The position numbers and the translations under genes are program-made. Shown piece after piece: positions 42,762-55,675 of a stretch of DNA of 64,000 bases. A model generated the notes under the pieces. That model saw only the letters and a program-made list of their open reading frames with translations, had not been told where the DNA came from and did no database searches. This DNA comes from Hyphomicrobiales bacterium (GTDB taxonomy: Bacteria; Pseudomonadota; Alphaproteobacteria; Rhizobiales; Beijerinckiaceae): contig JAIXSR010000122.1 of assembly GCA_027484605.1 (NCBI GenBank), forward strand, positions 1 through 64,000, in the 5' to 3' direction. Each line of letters begins with the position of its first letter. Position 1 is the stretch's first letter.

Positions 42762-44414
42762 ATGTCCCGGCAGTTCATCTATCACATGCGTGGCCTGACC
42801 AAGGTCTATCCCGGCGGGAAGAAGGTGCTCGATAACATCCACCTCTCCTTCTACCCCGACGCGAAGATCGGCGTGCTCGGCGTCAACGGCTCGGGCAAAT
42901 CGACCCTGCTGAAGATCATGGCGGGGCTCGACAAGGAGTGGAACGGCGAAGGCTGGGTGGCCGAGGGAGCCCGCGTGGGGTACCTGCCGCAGGAGCCGCA
43001 GCTCGACCTCAGCCTCAATGTCCGCGAAAACGTGAAGCTCGGCGTCGCGGCCAAGCAGGCCATCATCGACCGCTACAACGAGTTGATGATGAACTACTCG
43101 GACGAGACGGCCGAGGAAGCCGCCAGGTTGCAGGACGAGATCGACAGCCAGAACCTCTGGGATCTTGATTCCAAGGTCGACCAGGCGATGGATGCCCTGC
43201 GCTGCCCGCCGGATGACTGGGCGGTGGACAAGCTCTCGGGCGGCGAAAAGCGCCGCGTTGCCCTGTGCAAGCTGCTTCTGGAACAGCCGGAACTGCTGCT
43301 GCTCGACGAACCGACCAACCATCTCGATGCAGAAACCGTCAACTGGCTCGAGAACCATCTGCGCGAATATCCCGGCGCGATCCTGATCGTCACCCATGAC
43401 CGCTATTTCCTGGACAATGTGACGGGCTGGATCCTCGAACTCGATCGCGGCAAGGGCATCCCCTACGAGGGCAATTACTCGCTCTGGCTGCAGCAGAAGC
43501 AGAAGCGCCTGCAGCAGGAAGGGCGCGAGGATGCCGCCCGTCAACGGACGATGAGCCGCGAGCAGGAATGGGTGGCCTCCAGCCCCAAGGCGCGGCAGGC
43601 CAAGAACAAGGCGCGTATCACGCGCTACGAGGATCTGGTGGCCAAGGCCTCGGAGAAGGCGCCCGATACCGCGCAGATCGTCATCCCGATCGCCGAGCGG
43701 CTGGGCGCGAATGTCATCGATTTCGAGCATCTCAACAAAGGCTTCCAGGACAAGCTGCTGATCGAGAACCTCTCGTTCAAGCTGCCGCCCGGCGGAATTG
43801 TCGGGGTCATCGGTCCGAACGGTGCCGGCAAGACGACGCTGTTCCGCATGATCACCGGCGTGGAAAAGCCGGATGGCGGGACCATCGAGGTCGGCCCCAC
43901 GGTCAAGCTCGGCTATGTCGACCAGAGCCGCGATGCGCTGGATGACAAGAAGACGGTGTGGGAAGAGATTTCCGGCGGGGCCGAGGTGATCTATCTCGGC
44001 AAGCGCGAGATGCATTCGCGCGCCTATTGCGGGTCGTTCAACTTCAAGGGCGGCGACCAGGAAAAGAAGGTCGGCATGCTCTCGGGCGGTGAACGCAACC
44101 GCGTGCACCTCGCCAAGATGCTGAAATCCGGCGCGAATGTGCTGCTGCTCGACGAGCCGACCAACGATCTCGATGTCGATACCCTGCGCGCGCTCGAGGA
44201 GGCGCTGGAGGATTATGCCGGCTGCGCGGTGATCATCAGCCATGACCGCTGGTTCCTTGACCGCATCGCCACGCATATCCTCGCCTTCGAGGGCGACAGC
44301 CATGTCGAATGGTTCGAGGGTTCGTTCTCGGACTATATCGAAGACAAGAAGCGCCGCCTCGGTGCGGATTCGGTGGAGCCGAAGCGGATCAAGTACCGGA
44401 AATTCGCGCGGTAA
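42762..44414 (+). CDS. ettA: Energy-dependent translational throttle protein EttA (ABC-F)
   Basis: The 550-residue soluble ABC-F ATPase starts MSRQFIYHMRGLTKVYPGGK. It has two ATPase domains without membrane segments: first Walker A GVNGSGKST and signature KLSGGEKRRVA, second Walker A GPNGAGKTT and signature MLSGGERNRVH. The arm/linker region (LQQKQKRLQQEGREDAARQR) and the ending EPKRIKYRKFAR are typical of EttA. EttA binds the ribosomal E site and gates early elongation with ATP/ADP ratio. An in-frame upstream Met (42696) gives an unrelated 22-residue prefix. Confidence 0.95.
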   Translation: MSRQFIYHMRGLTKVYPGGKKVLDNIHLSFYPDAKIGVLGVNGSGKSTLLKIMAGLDKEWNGEGWVAEGARVGYLPQEPQLDLSLNVRENVKLGVAAKQAIIDRYNELMMNYSDETAEEAARLQDEIDSQNLWDLDSKVDQAMDALRCPPDDWAVDKLSGGEKRRVALCKLLLEQPELLLLDEPTNHLDAETVNWLENHLREYPGAILIVTHDRYFLDNVTGWILELDRGKGIPYEGNYSLWLQQKQKRLQQEGREDAARQRTMSREQEWVASSPKARQAKNKARITRYEDLVAKASEKAPDTAQIVIPIAERLGANVIDFEHLNKGFQDKLLIENLSFKLPPGGIVGVIGPNGAGKTTLFRMITGVEKPDGGTIEVGPTVKLGYVDQSRDALDDKKTVWEEISGGAEVIYLGKREMHSRAYCGSFNFKGGDQEKKVGMLSGGERNRVHLAKMLKSGANVLLLDEPTNDLDVDTLRALEEALEDYAGCAVIISHDRWFLDRIATHILAFEGDSHVEWFEGSFSDYIEDKKRRLGADSVEPKRIKYRKFAR

Positions 44415-44510
44415 GGGGCGCACGGCATGGGGCGCCCTGTGGGTGCCTCGCAATGACGGAATCGCGACTGAACAGTCGTCCTGGACATTGCTTTGCCGAT
44501 TGATCCTTGG
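44415..44510. repeat. Candidate degenerate interspersed intergenic repeat
   Basis: The segment contains GTGCCTCGCAATGACGG, whose reverse complement begins with the CGTCATTGCGAGGCAC theme seen in interspersed repeats of many bacteria. It also has a near match to the GAAGCAATCCAG half (read on the minus strand near 44480-44495). A 6-bp inverted repeat CGACTG/CAGTCG lies at 44465-44478. No second copy is visible in this window. Confidence 0.4.
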
Positions 44511-44535
44511 CGGGGTCCGCCCCACCTAAGCCGGC

Positions 44536-45624
44536 ATGTCAAGAACGCCGCTTCACCGCCGACGCTTTCTCCAGATCGCCTTTGCCTTCGCCGCGATCGG
44601 CGGAGGCCTTGCCACCATGCTCCGCCCGGCCCGGGCGAATGCCTATTATTCCGGGCCGGTTTCCGATCATTTCGACGGGACGCATTTCTTCAATCCCGGC
44701 GGGGACCAGCCGCGCGGCTTTGCCGATTTCCTGCGCTGGCAACTGGGCGACAAGGCCGAGGCCTGGCCTGATTCCTTCCCGAGCCCCTTGCCCGTGGACA
44801 AGCCGCCGGCCCGGGTCGGTGCCGGGCGGCTGCGGGTGAGTTTCATCGGCCATGCCAGTTTCCTGGTCCAGATGGACGGGCACAACATTCTCGTCGATCC
44901 GCATTATTCGGAGCGGGCGAGCCCGGTTTCCTTTGCCGGGCCAAAGCGCGCCAATGCGCCGGGCATCGCCTTTGCCGACCTGCCGAAGATCGACACGGTG
45001 CTGGTCTCGCACAACCATTACGACCATCTTGACCTGTCGACCCTGCATCGCCTGTGGGATCGCGACCGGCCGCGCATGCTGGTGCCTTTGGGCAATGATG
45101 CGATCATCCGGGCGGAACGGCCGGATATCGAGGTGCAGGCGGGCGACTGGGGCGACACCGCCACGCTCGCGCCGGGACTGACCCTGTTCTTCGAGCCTGC
45201 GCAGCATTGGTCAGCCCGGAGCACGTTCGACCGGCGCCATGCGCTCTGGGCCTCGTTCGTGCTGGCGGGGCGCTGGGGCAAGCTCTGGTTCGTCGGCGAT
45301 ACCGGCTTCGGCGATGGCCGGGTGTTCCGGGCACTCAAGGCAAGGCATCCCGACCTGCGGCTCGGCCTGATCCCGATCGGCGCCTATGAGCCGCGCTGGT
45401 TCATGCGGCAGCAGCATATCAACCCGGAAGATGCGGTCGAGATCGTGCGGATCCTCGGGCTGGAACAGGCCCTGGGCTATCATTGGGGCACGTTCCGGCT
45501 GACCAACGAGGCTGTCGATGCCCCGCCGAGGGATCTCGTCGTGGCGCTTGGCAAGGCCGGCCTGCCGGAGGCGCGGTTCCCGGCCCTGCGCCCCGGCATG
45601 GTCTGGGAAGGGCGCGCGGCCTGA
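44536..45624 (+). CDS. Exported metallo-beta-lactamase-fold hydrolase (NAPE-PLD/UlaG-like)
   Basis: The 362-residue protein has a Tat-type signal (HRRRFLQIAFAFAAIGGGL, residues 7-25) with cleavage near ANAYY. The metal-binding motif is SHNHYDHLDLSTL (about residues 155-167), with other conserved elements IGHASFLVQ near residue 104, WFVGDTGFGD and IGAYEPRWFM. This is the NAPE-PLD-like group of the MBL fold, which hydrolyses phosphodiester, lactone or amide-like substrates. No good ribosome-binding site precedes the ATG. The substrate is unknown. Confidence 0.88.
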   Translation: MSRTPLHRRRFLQIAFAFAAIGGGLATMLRPARANAYYSGPVSDHFDGTHFFNPGGDQPRGFADFLRWQLGDKAEAWPDSFPSPLPVDKPPARVGAGRLRVSFIGHASFLVQMDGHNILVDPHYSERASPVSFAGPKRANAPGIAFADLPKIDTVLVSHNHYDHLDLSTLHRLWDRDRPRMLVPLGNDAIIRAERPDIEVQAGDWGDTATLAPGLTLFFEPAQHWSARSTFDRRHALWASFVLAGRWGKLWFVGDTGFGDGRVFRALKARHPDLRLGLIPIGAYEPRWFMRQQHINPEDAVEIVRILGLEQALGYHWGTFRLTNEAVDAPPRDLVVALGKAGLPEARFPALRPGMVWEGRAA

Positions 45625-45677
45625 CCGCAGCCGGCCAGTTCGGCGATCGCACTTTCCGCATTGCACTTCTTGCGCGA

Positions 45678-45703
45678 ACGATATAAACATATCTTTATGT
45701 CGT
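45678..45703. promoter_or_regulatory. SahR-type operator before the methionine operon
   Basis: ACGATATAAA (45678-45687) and TTTATGTCGT (45694-45703) form a 10-6-10 inverted repeat with one mismatch, centred on CATATC. It ends 16 bp before the sahR ATG in an AT-rich patch that also fits a promoter. Its position and ATAAA/TTTAT core match the expected autoregulatory site of an ArsR-type SahR repressor. Confidence 0.75.
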
Positions 45704-45719
45704 TTTGCGGAGTCGCCTG

Positions 45720-46763
45720 ATGCGCGCGCATCCCGTTCCCACGCCCGGTGGCCAGTTCGCCTTCGGCGACCTGCTGACCGCCCTCGAGGCGGCAGGGGAG
45801 GAAACGCGCCTGCGCATCCTGGCGCTCCTGGCCGAGGGCGAACTCACCGTTACCGAGCTGATGGCCATTCTCGGCCAGTCACAACCGCGCGTCTCGCGCC
45901 ATCTCAAGCTCCTCGTCGAGGCCGGCCTGATCGACCGCCATCGCGAGGGCGCCTGGGCCTTTTTCCGCCTGTCCGACAGCGCGATCGCGCTGGCTGTCCG
46001 CGATGGCATCGTCGCCGCACTTGATCCGGCTGATTCCGAGCTGTCCGGCGATCGCCGCCGGCTTTCCGCCGTGCGTGAGGAACGGAAGGAGCAGGCCGCG
46101 GGCTATTTCGCGCGGCATGCGGCGGAATGGAACCGCATCCGCTCGCTGCATGTGCCGGAAGCGCGGGTCGAAGCGGCTGTGCTCGCGCTTCTCGGCAGCA
46201 AGCGCTTCGATTCCGTGCTCGATCTCGGCACCGGGACCGGCCGCATGCTGGAAATGCTCGCGCCGCAGGTTTCCCGCGCCGTCGGGCTCGATGTCAGCCC
46301 CGCCATGCTGGGCGTGGCGCGCGTGAATCTCGATGCGGCCGGCCTGCGCCATGTCCAGCTCCGGCAGGGCGATGCCTATGCGCTGCCGAGCGATCTCAAC
46401 GGATTCGATCTCGTCATCCTGCATCAGGTGCTGCATTTCCTCGACGATCCCGGCCGTGCGGTCCGGGAGGCGGCGCGCACGCTGCGCCCGGGCGGGCGGC
46501 TGCTGGTGGTCGATTTCGCGCCCCATCAGGAGGAAAGCCTGCGCGCCCATCATGCGCATCGCCGCCTCGGCTTCCAGCAGGCGGAGGTGGAGAGCTTCCT
46601 CGCCGAATCCGGCCTTCGCGCCGAGGCCTGCCAGATCCTGCGGCCAGAGCCGGGCGAGACGGCCAAGCTGGCCGTTTCGCTCTGGCTGGGCATCGATCCC
46701 CGTCTGGTCGGGGATTTCCCCGTGCCATCCCCGTCTTCTCCGTCGCATCGCGAGGTTGCGTGA
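45720..46763 (+). CDS. sahR: SahR-like regulator: ArsR winged helix fused to a SAM-type methyltransferase domain
   Basis: The 347-residue protein joins an ArsR-type winged helix (residues 20-90; LTVTELMAILGQSQPRVSRH recognition region) to a Rossmann methyltransferase-like domain with VLDLGTGTGRM at residues 166-176 and a late FDLVILHQVLHFLDD. This fusion, next to metF and metH, identifies SahR, a repressor that senses S-adenosylhomocysteine to control the methionine cycle in proteobacteria. GGAG precedes the ATG; a TTG five codons upstream is less likely. It overlaps metF by 1 bp. Whether the second domain keeps catalytic activity is unknown. Confidence 0.9.
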   Translation: MRAHPVPTPGGQFAFGDLLTALEAAGEETRLRILALLAEGELTVTELMAILGQSQPRVSRHLKLLVEAGLIDRHREGAWAFFRLSDSAIALAVRDGIVAALDPADSELSGDRRRLSAVREERKEQAAGYFARHAAEWNRIRSLHVPEARVEAAVLALLGSKRFDSVLDLGTGTGRMLEMLAPQVSRAVGLDVSPAMLGVARVNLDAAGLRHVQLRQGDAYALPSDLNGFDLVILHQVLHFLDDPGRAVREAARTLRPGGRLLVVDFAPHQEESLRAHHAHRRLGFQQAEVESFLAESGLRAEACQILRPEPGETAKLAVSLWLGIDPRLVGDFPVPSPSSPSHREVA

Positions 46764-47671
46764 TGAATGCCTACCCCACCCGCTCCAGCCGCCAGCCGCA
46801 GCCGGCGCCGCTCGGCATCTCGTTCGAGTTCTTCCCGCCGAAGAACGAGGCCATGGCCGAGAGCCTCTGGGCCTGCGTCCAGCGCCTGGCGCCGCTTGCT
46901 CCCCGTTTCGTCTCGGTGACCTATGGCGCCGGTGGCTCGACGCGCGAGCGGACGCACCAGACGGTGAAGCGCATCCTCGATGAGACGGCGCTGAAGCCCG
47001 CGGCCCATCTGACCTGTGTCGCCGCGACCAAGGCCGAGACGGACGAGATCATCCGTGGCTACTGGGAGATGGGCGTCCGCCATATCGTGGCCCTGCGCGG
47101 AGACCCGGTGACGGGTCTCGGCACGCCGTTCGAGGCCCATCCCGAGGGGTATCAATCCTCGGTCGATCTTGTGGCGGGCATCAAGGCAATCGGCGATTTC
47201 GAGGTGGCCGTCTCGGCCTATCCCGAGAAGCATCCGGACAGCCCCTCGATCGAGGCGGAAATCGACCTGCTCAAGCGCAAGGTCGATGCCGGCGCGACGC
47301 GGGCGATCACCCAGTTCTTCTTCGATAACGACCATTATTTCCGCTATCTCGACCGGGTGCGGAAGGCGGGGATCGGGATCGAGATCGTGCCCGGCATCCT
47401 CCCCGTCCAGAATTTCAAGACAGCAGCCAGCTTTGCCACGCGCTGCGGCACGGACGTTCCGGGCTGGCTCGCCAAGCGGTTCGAGGGGCTGGATGACGAC
47501 GCCGAGACCCGCCGTCTTGTCGCGGCTGCGGTTGCGGTCGAGCAGGTTTTCGACCTTCTCGACCGGGGCGTGTCCGAATTCCACTTCTACACGATGAACA
47601 AGGCCGATCTCGTTTTCGCGATCTGCCACATGCTGGGCATGCGGGCCGTGCCCGCCGGCCTCGCGGCCTGA
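46763..47671 (+). CDS. metF: 5,10-Methylenetetrahydrofolate reductase
   Basis: The 302-residue FAD enzyme reduces methylene-THF to methyl-THF, the donor for MetH. The opening [19 protein letters not shown] is diagnostic; [31 protein letters not shown] and [17 protein letters not shown] follow at the usual spacing, and [11 protein letters not shown] closes the barrel. The ATG shares a base with the sahR stop (TGATG) after a GAGG site. It is the second gene of the sahR-metF-metH operon. Confidence 0.96.
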   Translation: MNAYPTRSSRQPQPAPLGISFEFFPPKNEAMAESLWACVQRLAPLAPRFVSVTYGAGGSTRERTHQTVKRILDETALKPAAHLTCVAATKAETDEIIRGYWEMGVRHIVALRGDPVTGLGTPFEAHPEGYQSSVDLVAGIKAIGDFEVAVSAYPEKHPDSPSIEAEIDLLKRKVDAGATRAITQFFFDNDHYFRYLDRVRKAGIGIEIVPGILPVQNFKTAASFATRCGTDVPGWLAKRFEGLDDDAETRRLVAAAVAVEQVFDLLDRGVSEFHFYTMNKADLVFAICHMLGMRAVPAGLAA

Positions 47672-47723
47672 TTTTGTAACGGGAACGCGCCGTTGCGCCG
47701 GCCCGGCATCAAGGATTGAACGG

Positions 47724-51461
<3,738 letters not shown>

Positions 51462-51470
51462 GGGTCGCCT

Positions 51471-52274
51471 TCAGGCTTTGGGCGCCATCAGCGCCCGCAA
51501 CCGCGCCAGCGTCTCGCCATCGGCAACCCCGTCCACCTTCTCCTGCCGCCAATGGCGCTGGAAGGCGGTCACGGTGTCCTCGGTGCGCTTGTCGAAGACG
51601 CCGGTGACCTCGATTCCGTAGCCGAAGCGCCCGAACATGGCCTGCAGGGCGGCGACGGGCATGCCCTCGTCGCCCATGCGGTAGGCCGAGGCGTTGGCCG
51701 GCACGGGCGGTGGCTCGCCCCAGAGGCCCAGCCCGGCGGCGGCGAGCCGTGCCCAGGGAAAGCGCTCGCCCGGATCGACCTTGCGGCCGGGGGCAATATC
51801 GGAATGGGCGAGGATGCGCCGGTCGGGGATGGCCCAGCGCGCCTTGATGTCGGCCACGAGCCGGATCACCGCTTCGATCTGCGCCTCCGGGAAATCGGGA
51901 TAGGCGCCGGGCTCGGGCGGCATTTTCGACAGGTCATGGCCGGGATTGGCGATCTCGATGCCGATGGAGCGGGAATTCATGTCCGTCTCGCCCAGCCAGC
52001 TCGAGCGGCCGGCATGCCAGGCACGCCGGTTTTCCGGAACCATCTGCCAGATGCGGCCATCCTCGAAGACGAAGTAATGGCAGGAGACCTGCGACAGCGG
52101 ATTGGCCAGCCAGAGCAGGGCCGCAGCCGTATCGGCCATGCCGGTATAATGCAGGATGATGCTGTCGGGCCGGTCCGTGCCCCTGCGCTCGCCGTGATTG
52201 GGCGAGGGATGGAGCCGATCCGCATGGGGCGAATCCGGCCGGGGCTCGGCGGAGGGGGAAAACGAATCGGCCAT
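51471..52274 (-). CDS. N-acetylmuramoyl-L-alanine amidase with peptidoglycan-binding domain (AmiD-like)
   Basis: The 267-residue protein has an Amidase_2 domain (residues 35-175) with the zinc ligands in IILHYTGMAD, ENRRAWHAG and ILAHSDIAPGRKVDPG. A C-terminal PG_binding_1 domain (from AYRMGDEGMPVAALQAMFG) follows. This is the AmiD/AmpD-type architecture, which cleaves the amide between MurNAc and the stem peptide. No signal peptide or lipobox is evident at the N-terminus, which is Pro/Ser/His-rich, so cytoplasmic AmpD-like recycling cannot be excluded. It is convergent with metH, 9 bp apart. Confidence 0.9.
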   Translation of the reverse strand: MADSFSPSAEPRPDSPHADRLHPSPNHGERRGTDRPDSIILHYTGMADTAAALLWLANPLSQVSCHYFVFEDGRIWQMVPENRRAWHAGRSSWLGETDMNSRSIGIEIANPGHDLSKMPPEPGAYPDFPEAQIEAVIRLVADIKARWAIPDRRILAHSDIAPGRKVDPGERFPWARLAAAGLGLWGEPPPVPANASAYRMGDEGMPVAALQAMFGRFGYGIEVTGVFDKRTEDTVTAFQRHWRQEKVDGVADGETLARLRALMAPKA

Positions 52275-52318
52275 GGCGAGAGGGTACTCCCGCCATGGCC
52301 GGTTTCAATCAGGCAGGA

Positions 52319-52609
52319 TCAGTAGACGCGGCGATAGCGGGTGCAATACGCGTTGCCATAGGCATCGTAGCGGACGCGCACGCATTCCCGGCGCGGACGG
52401 GTGGAATCCGCGAGGATGGCGCCGCCAGCCGCACCGATGATGCCGCCGGCCACCGCGCCGCCGGCACGGCCGGTCACTGCGCCGCCGATCAGTGCACCTG
52501 CGGCACCGCCGAGGAGGGCGCCGCCGGCCGCACGTTCTTCACGCGGCGTACAAGCGCCGAGGCCCGCCGCCACAACCGCAATCGCGGCAACCGAAAAAAT
52601 CTTCCGCAT
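52319..52609 (-). CDS. Glycine-zipper lipoprotein
   Basis: The 96-residue protein starts MRKIFSVAAIAVVAAGLGAC after GGGAGA, with a lipobox LGAC placing the acylated cysteine at residue 20. The core (residues 28-66) is a glycine zipper: GGALLGGAAGALIGGAVTG and GGAVAGGIIGAAGGAILAD, with Gly at four-residue spacing. The C-terminal part has CVRVRYDAYGNAYCTRYRRVY with two Cys. It resembles small outer-membrane glycine-zipper lipoproteins of the YMGG/Rick_17kDa type, with an unknown role in the envelope. Confidence 0.85.
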   Translation of the reverse strand: MRKIFSVAAIAVVAAGLGACTPREERAAGGALLGGAAGALIGGAVTGRAGGAVAGGIIGAAGGAILADSTRPRRECVRVRYDAYGNAYCTRYRRVY

Positions 52610-52777
52610 GTCAGTCTCCCTGCAAACCAGTTTTGACCCTGCGGTTTTTTCACGTCCGAGGGTGCGGCTCAAGTGCGAAAGCGCACCGACAGCACAGTTC
52701 CTCCACAAAGCGTCCAAAAAGTGTTCGGCTGTTGCTTCAAGTTGACGCCAATGCCCCGCGCGGCCTATCTGGCACCT

Positions 52778-53159
52778 CCAGTCGGCCGGGCGGCCGCTGC
52801 CCGTTCGCGGGTGGAGGAAAGTCCGGGCTCCATGGAGAAACGGTGGCGGCTAACGGCCGCCGGGGGCGACCCTAGGGAAAGTGCCACAGAAAACAGACCG
52901 CCGGGGCGTGCCCCGGCAAGGGTGAAAAGGGGCGGCAAGCGCGCACCGCGTTGCCGGCAACGGCAATGGCAGGGCAAACCCCGCCGGGAGCAAGACCGAA
53001 TAGGGGCAGCGCGCGGCGGGCAACCGCCGCAGGGGTCTCCGCCCCGGCTGCCCGGGTTGGTTGCACGAGATCCGCCGCGAGGCGGATCCCAGAGGAATGG
53101 CCGCCACGTCGGCGCTTTCGGGCGCAGGCCATACAGAACCCGGCTTACAGGCCGACTGG
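52778..53159 (+). ncRNA. rnpB: RNase P RNA component, bacterial type A
   Basis: The 5' strand CCAGTCGGCC (52778-52787) pairs with GGCCGACTGG at the 3' end (53150-53159) as helix P1. Conserved blocks are GAGGAAAGTCCGGGCTCC (52814-52831), ACAGAAAACAGACCGCC near 52886 and AGAACCCGGCTTACAGGCC near the end. The roughly 382-nt length fits type A RNAs of alphaproteobacteria. The RNA is the catalytic subunit that trims tRNA 5' ends. Ends are set by P1 pairing and may be a few bases off. Confidence 0.95.
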
Positions 53160-53511
53160 ACCTTCTCTTTCCTGCCTTTTCCGGCCTGGCTCGCGGGGGC
53201 GGCGCCGGAATTCCGGCGACATGACCGGGCGGATTTCACTTCCCGTCAAGCCTAACAAAACCCTTCCTTAACGCCTCTCTGTTGCAATGCGGAGGCGTGT
53301 CGACCCGGGCTGTCGCCACGTCTGTTGCGTTGACGCCCATAGTTTCCCATGTTAGCCCATTTTTGCCCAAATCTGGTTCCTGATTTGCCTGCCGCCGGCG
53401 AGGCCGGCCCGGCAATCCGGCCCGGATCTGGGCCTGTGGAGATGGCCGGCGAGGCCCGGGCTGCCCGACGGGCGGCCGCCTTGCCGCCTTCGAATGTGGT
53501 GGCGTTGCGTG
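53160..53511. other. Region between rnpB and mraZ: no gene, contains the dcw promoter zone
   Basis: No reading frame with support is present in these 352 bp. It holds the phased MraZ boxes at 53335-53370, overlapping a possible promoter (TTGACG at 53330-53335). The rest up to the mraZ start appears to be a 5' untranslated leader. Confidence 0.6.
53335..53370. promoter_or_regulatory. Four 10-bp-phased MraZ boxes
   Basis: CCCA occurs at 53336, 53346, 53356 and 53366, that is TGGG on the minus strand at exact 10-bp phasing with variable spacers. MraZ is known to bind tandem TGGG-type repeats in the dcw promoter. The array overlaps a possible -35 (TTGACG, 53330-53335) and sits about 142 bp before mraZ, consistent with repression of the cluster by its first product. 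Confidence 0.75.
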
Positions 53512-53994
53512 ATGCGGTTTCTCTCTACGATTTCCGGCCGGCTGGACGGCAAGGGGCGGGTTTCCATCCCGGCGCCCTTCCGCGCGGTGCTGGAGGCGGA
53601 CGGGTATCCCGGCCTGTTCATGCATCCGGCGCTGGATGTTCCGGCGCTCGAATGCGGCGGGAACCGCCTGCTGAAGGAAATCGACGGGCTGATCGAGCGC
53701 TTCCCGGCCTATTCGGATGCGCGGGATCTGATGTCGACCGCGCTGCTCGGGGGCGCGGAGCATCTCAGGCCGGATCCGGAGGGGCGCATCGTCCTGCCGG
53801 AGCGGTTCAAGGCCCATGCGGGCATTACCGGCGCGGTGATGTTCGTGGGCATGGGCGACCGGTTCCGCATCTGGGAGCCGGAACGGTTCTCGACGCATCT
53901 CGCGGAAGCCACGGCGAGGTTGCGGGCAGTCAGGGATGCGCTACCGGGGGGCAATCCGGCGCGTGGCCCTGCATCGGGGGACCGGGAGACATGA
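53512..53994 (+). CDS. mraZ: Transcriptional regulator MraZ
   Basis: The 160-residue protein has two MraZ (AbrB-like swapped-hairpin) domains. The first opens [20 protein letters not shown] with APFR, and the second contains [20 protein letters not shown]. Each keeps the D-x-x-GR-hydrophobic motif. MraZ forms a ring-like oligomer that binds the repeats upstream and controls the dcw cluster. The ATG at 53512 gives the normal N-terminus; a GTG-type start 18 bp upstream adds unrelated residues. It overlaps rsmH by four bases. Confidence 0.95.
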   Translation: MRFLSTISGRLDGKGRVSIPAPFRAVLEADGYPGLFMHPALDVPALECGGNRLLKEIDGLIERFPAYSDARDLMSTALLGGAEHLRPDPEGRIVLPERFKAHAGITGAVMFVGMGDRFRIWEPERFSTHLAEATARLRAVRDALPGGNPARGPASGDRET

Positions 53995-55046
53995 CGGGCC
54001 GCGGCCCTTCCCGGGGAGGGGCCGATGGCGGACTGGCCCGTCATGTCCCCGTCCTTCCCGCCGAGGTGCTCGAGGCGCTCAAGGCGGATACGGGCGGACT
54101 CTTCCTCGACGGCACATTCGGCGCGGGCGGCTACAGCCGCGCCCTTCTCGATGCCCATCCGGAGAACCGTGTCCTCGCGCTGGACCGGGATCCCGGCGCG
54201 ATTGCCGGTGGCCAGGCCCTGGTCGCGGCCTATGGCGGCCGGCTGACGCTGGTCGAGACCGAATTCTCAGCCATGGAAGACGCGGCCGCCGGTTCGGGGC
54301 TCGGCGGGTTCGACGGCATCGTGCTGGATATCGGCGTGTCCTCGATGCAGCTCGACGAGGCAATCCGCGGTTTCTCGTTCCGCGCCGACGGCCCGCTCGA
54401 CATGCGCATGGCCTCGAGCGGCGAAAGCGCGGCCGATCTCGTCAACGAGGCCAGCGAGGCGCGGCTGGCCGACATCTTCTACCATTACGGCGAGGAACGG
54501 CTCGCCCGGGTCATTGCCCGCGCGATCGTGACCGACCGCAAGGCCGAGCCCTTCCGGACGACGCGGCAACTGGCGGACCTGATCGGCCGGATCATCCGCA
54601 CCCGGCCGGGCGATATCCATCCGGCCACACGGGCCTTCCAGGCGTTGCGGATTGCCGTGAATGACGAGCTGACCGAACTGGCCCGGGCGCTCCATGCGGC
54701 CGAAAGGCTGCTGCGGCCCGGCGGCAGGCTGGTCGTGGTCAGCTTCCACAGCCTCGAGGACCGGATCGTGAAGGTGTTCCTCGCTGCCCGTTCCGGGCGC
54801 GGCGGCGGCTCGCGCCATGCGCCGGTGATGGCCCAAGCGGTGCCGACCTTCCGGGTCGAGGGGAAATGGCCTCTCATGGCGGGGGAGGCTGAACTCGCCG
54901 TCAATCCGAGGGCGCGTTCGGCCAAGCTGCGTGCGGCCATCCGGACCGAGGCGCCGGCACAGGGCGAGGATGCCGCCGTTTTCGCGCTGGCCGCCCTGCC
55001 CGAGGAGCCGGTGCGCGGCCGCGGCAAGGGGAGGGGGCGGCGATGA
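53991..55046 (+). CDS. rsmH: 16S rRNA (cytosine1402-N4)-methyltransferase
   Basis: The 351-residue SAM-dependent enzyme methylates N4 of C1402 in 16S rRNA. It begins after a 16-residue Gly/Arg tail with [14 protein letters not shown], then [49 protein letters not shown] and [16 protein letters not shown]. All are hallmark RsmH (MraW) blocks. GGGAGAC precedes the ATG, which overlaps the mraZ stop. The C-terminus is Arg/Gly-rich ([11 protein letters not shown]). It overlaps ftsL by four bases. Confidence 0.96.
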   Translation: MTGRGPSRGGADGGLARHVPVLPAEVLEALKADTGGLFLDGTFGAGGYSRALLDAHPENRVLALDRDPGAIAGGQALVAAYGGRLTLVETEFSAMEDAAAGSGLGGFDGIVLDIGVSSMQLDEAIRGFSFRADGPLDMRMASSGESAADLVNEASEARLADIFYHYGEERLARVIARAIVTDRKAEPFRTTRQLADLIGRIIRTRPGDIHPATRAFQALRIAVNDELTELARALHAAERLLRPGGRLVVVSFHSLEDRIVKVFLAARSGRGGGSRHAPVMAQAVPTFRVEGKWPLMAGEAELAVNPRARSAKLRAAIRTEAPAQGEDAAVFALAALPEEPVRGRGKGRGRR

Positions 55047-55675
55047 TCCGGCTGTTCAACCTGCTGGCTTTGGTGGCGGTCATCGCCTCGGCAACCTGGG
55101 CCTATTCCGTCAAATACGAGACCATTCTCGTGGCCGAGAAGCTGCGCAAGCGCGAGGCCGAACTCCAGCGCGAGCGTGACGCCACGGCCATGCTGCAGGC
55201 GGAATGGCATCTGCTGAACCGGCCGGCCCGGATGCAGGCGCTGAAGAAGCCGGAAAGCGCGCTGCAGAGCGTCTCCGCCCGGCAGATCGTGCGGCCGGGT
55301 GATATTCCCGAACGGCCGCCCGAGGCGCCGGATGCGCTCGACAGCCTGCTGACCGGCTCGATCCCTTCCGCCACGCCGGATCCGCAGCGCAAGACGGCGC
55401 GGGCCGGCGGGAACACCCCCGCCGCAACGCCGCGCCCGGCCGCCAACGGGGCGACCCCGCTCCCGGCAACCCCGGTCCGGTCGAGGGCGACGATTACCAC
55501 TGTGCCGGCACCGAAGGCCGCCACGCGGCCCGTCGCGCAGGCGGCACCGGTGCGGATCATCCCGCCGGCCCGCGTGGGCCCGACGCCGGCCGCCCGGGAC
55601 GTGCCGCCCGCTCCCGTCGCCCCCGCGCCGCGCGAAGGCGGATTGACCGGATTCCTCAAGAGGCTGGTGCCGTGA
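55043..55675 (+). CDS. ftsL: Cell division protein FtsL with long Pro/Ala-rich tail
   Basis: The protein is small in its conserved part: a membrane helix ([20 protein letters not shown], residues 1-20), then a short coiled coil ([20 protein letters not shown]) and the [13 protein letters not shown] motif near residues 58-70. The total of 210 residues is longer than typical FtsL (about 110-125) because of a low-complexity Pro/Ala/Thr-rich periplasmic tail. FtsL joins FtsB and FtsQ in the divisome to activate FtsWI. Position between rsmH and ftsI supports the call. Confidence 0.9.
   Translation: MIRLFNLLALVAVIASATWAYSVKYETILVAEKLRKREAELQRERDATAMLQAEWHLLNRPARMQALKKPESALQSVSARQIVRPGDIPERPPEAPDALDSLLTGSIPSATPDPQRKTARAGGNTPAATPRPAANGATPLPATPVRSRATITTVPAPKAATRPVAQAAPVRIIPPARVGPTPAARDVPPAPVAPAPREGGLTGFLKRLVP

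Noticed and set aside
52673-53224. An open frame of 183 codons across the RNase P RNA
   Set aside because: The sequence is a structured RNA with all conserved P RNA blocks. The translation is Arg/Gly-rich and meaningless.
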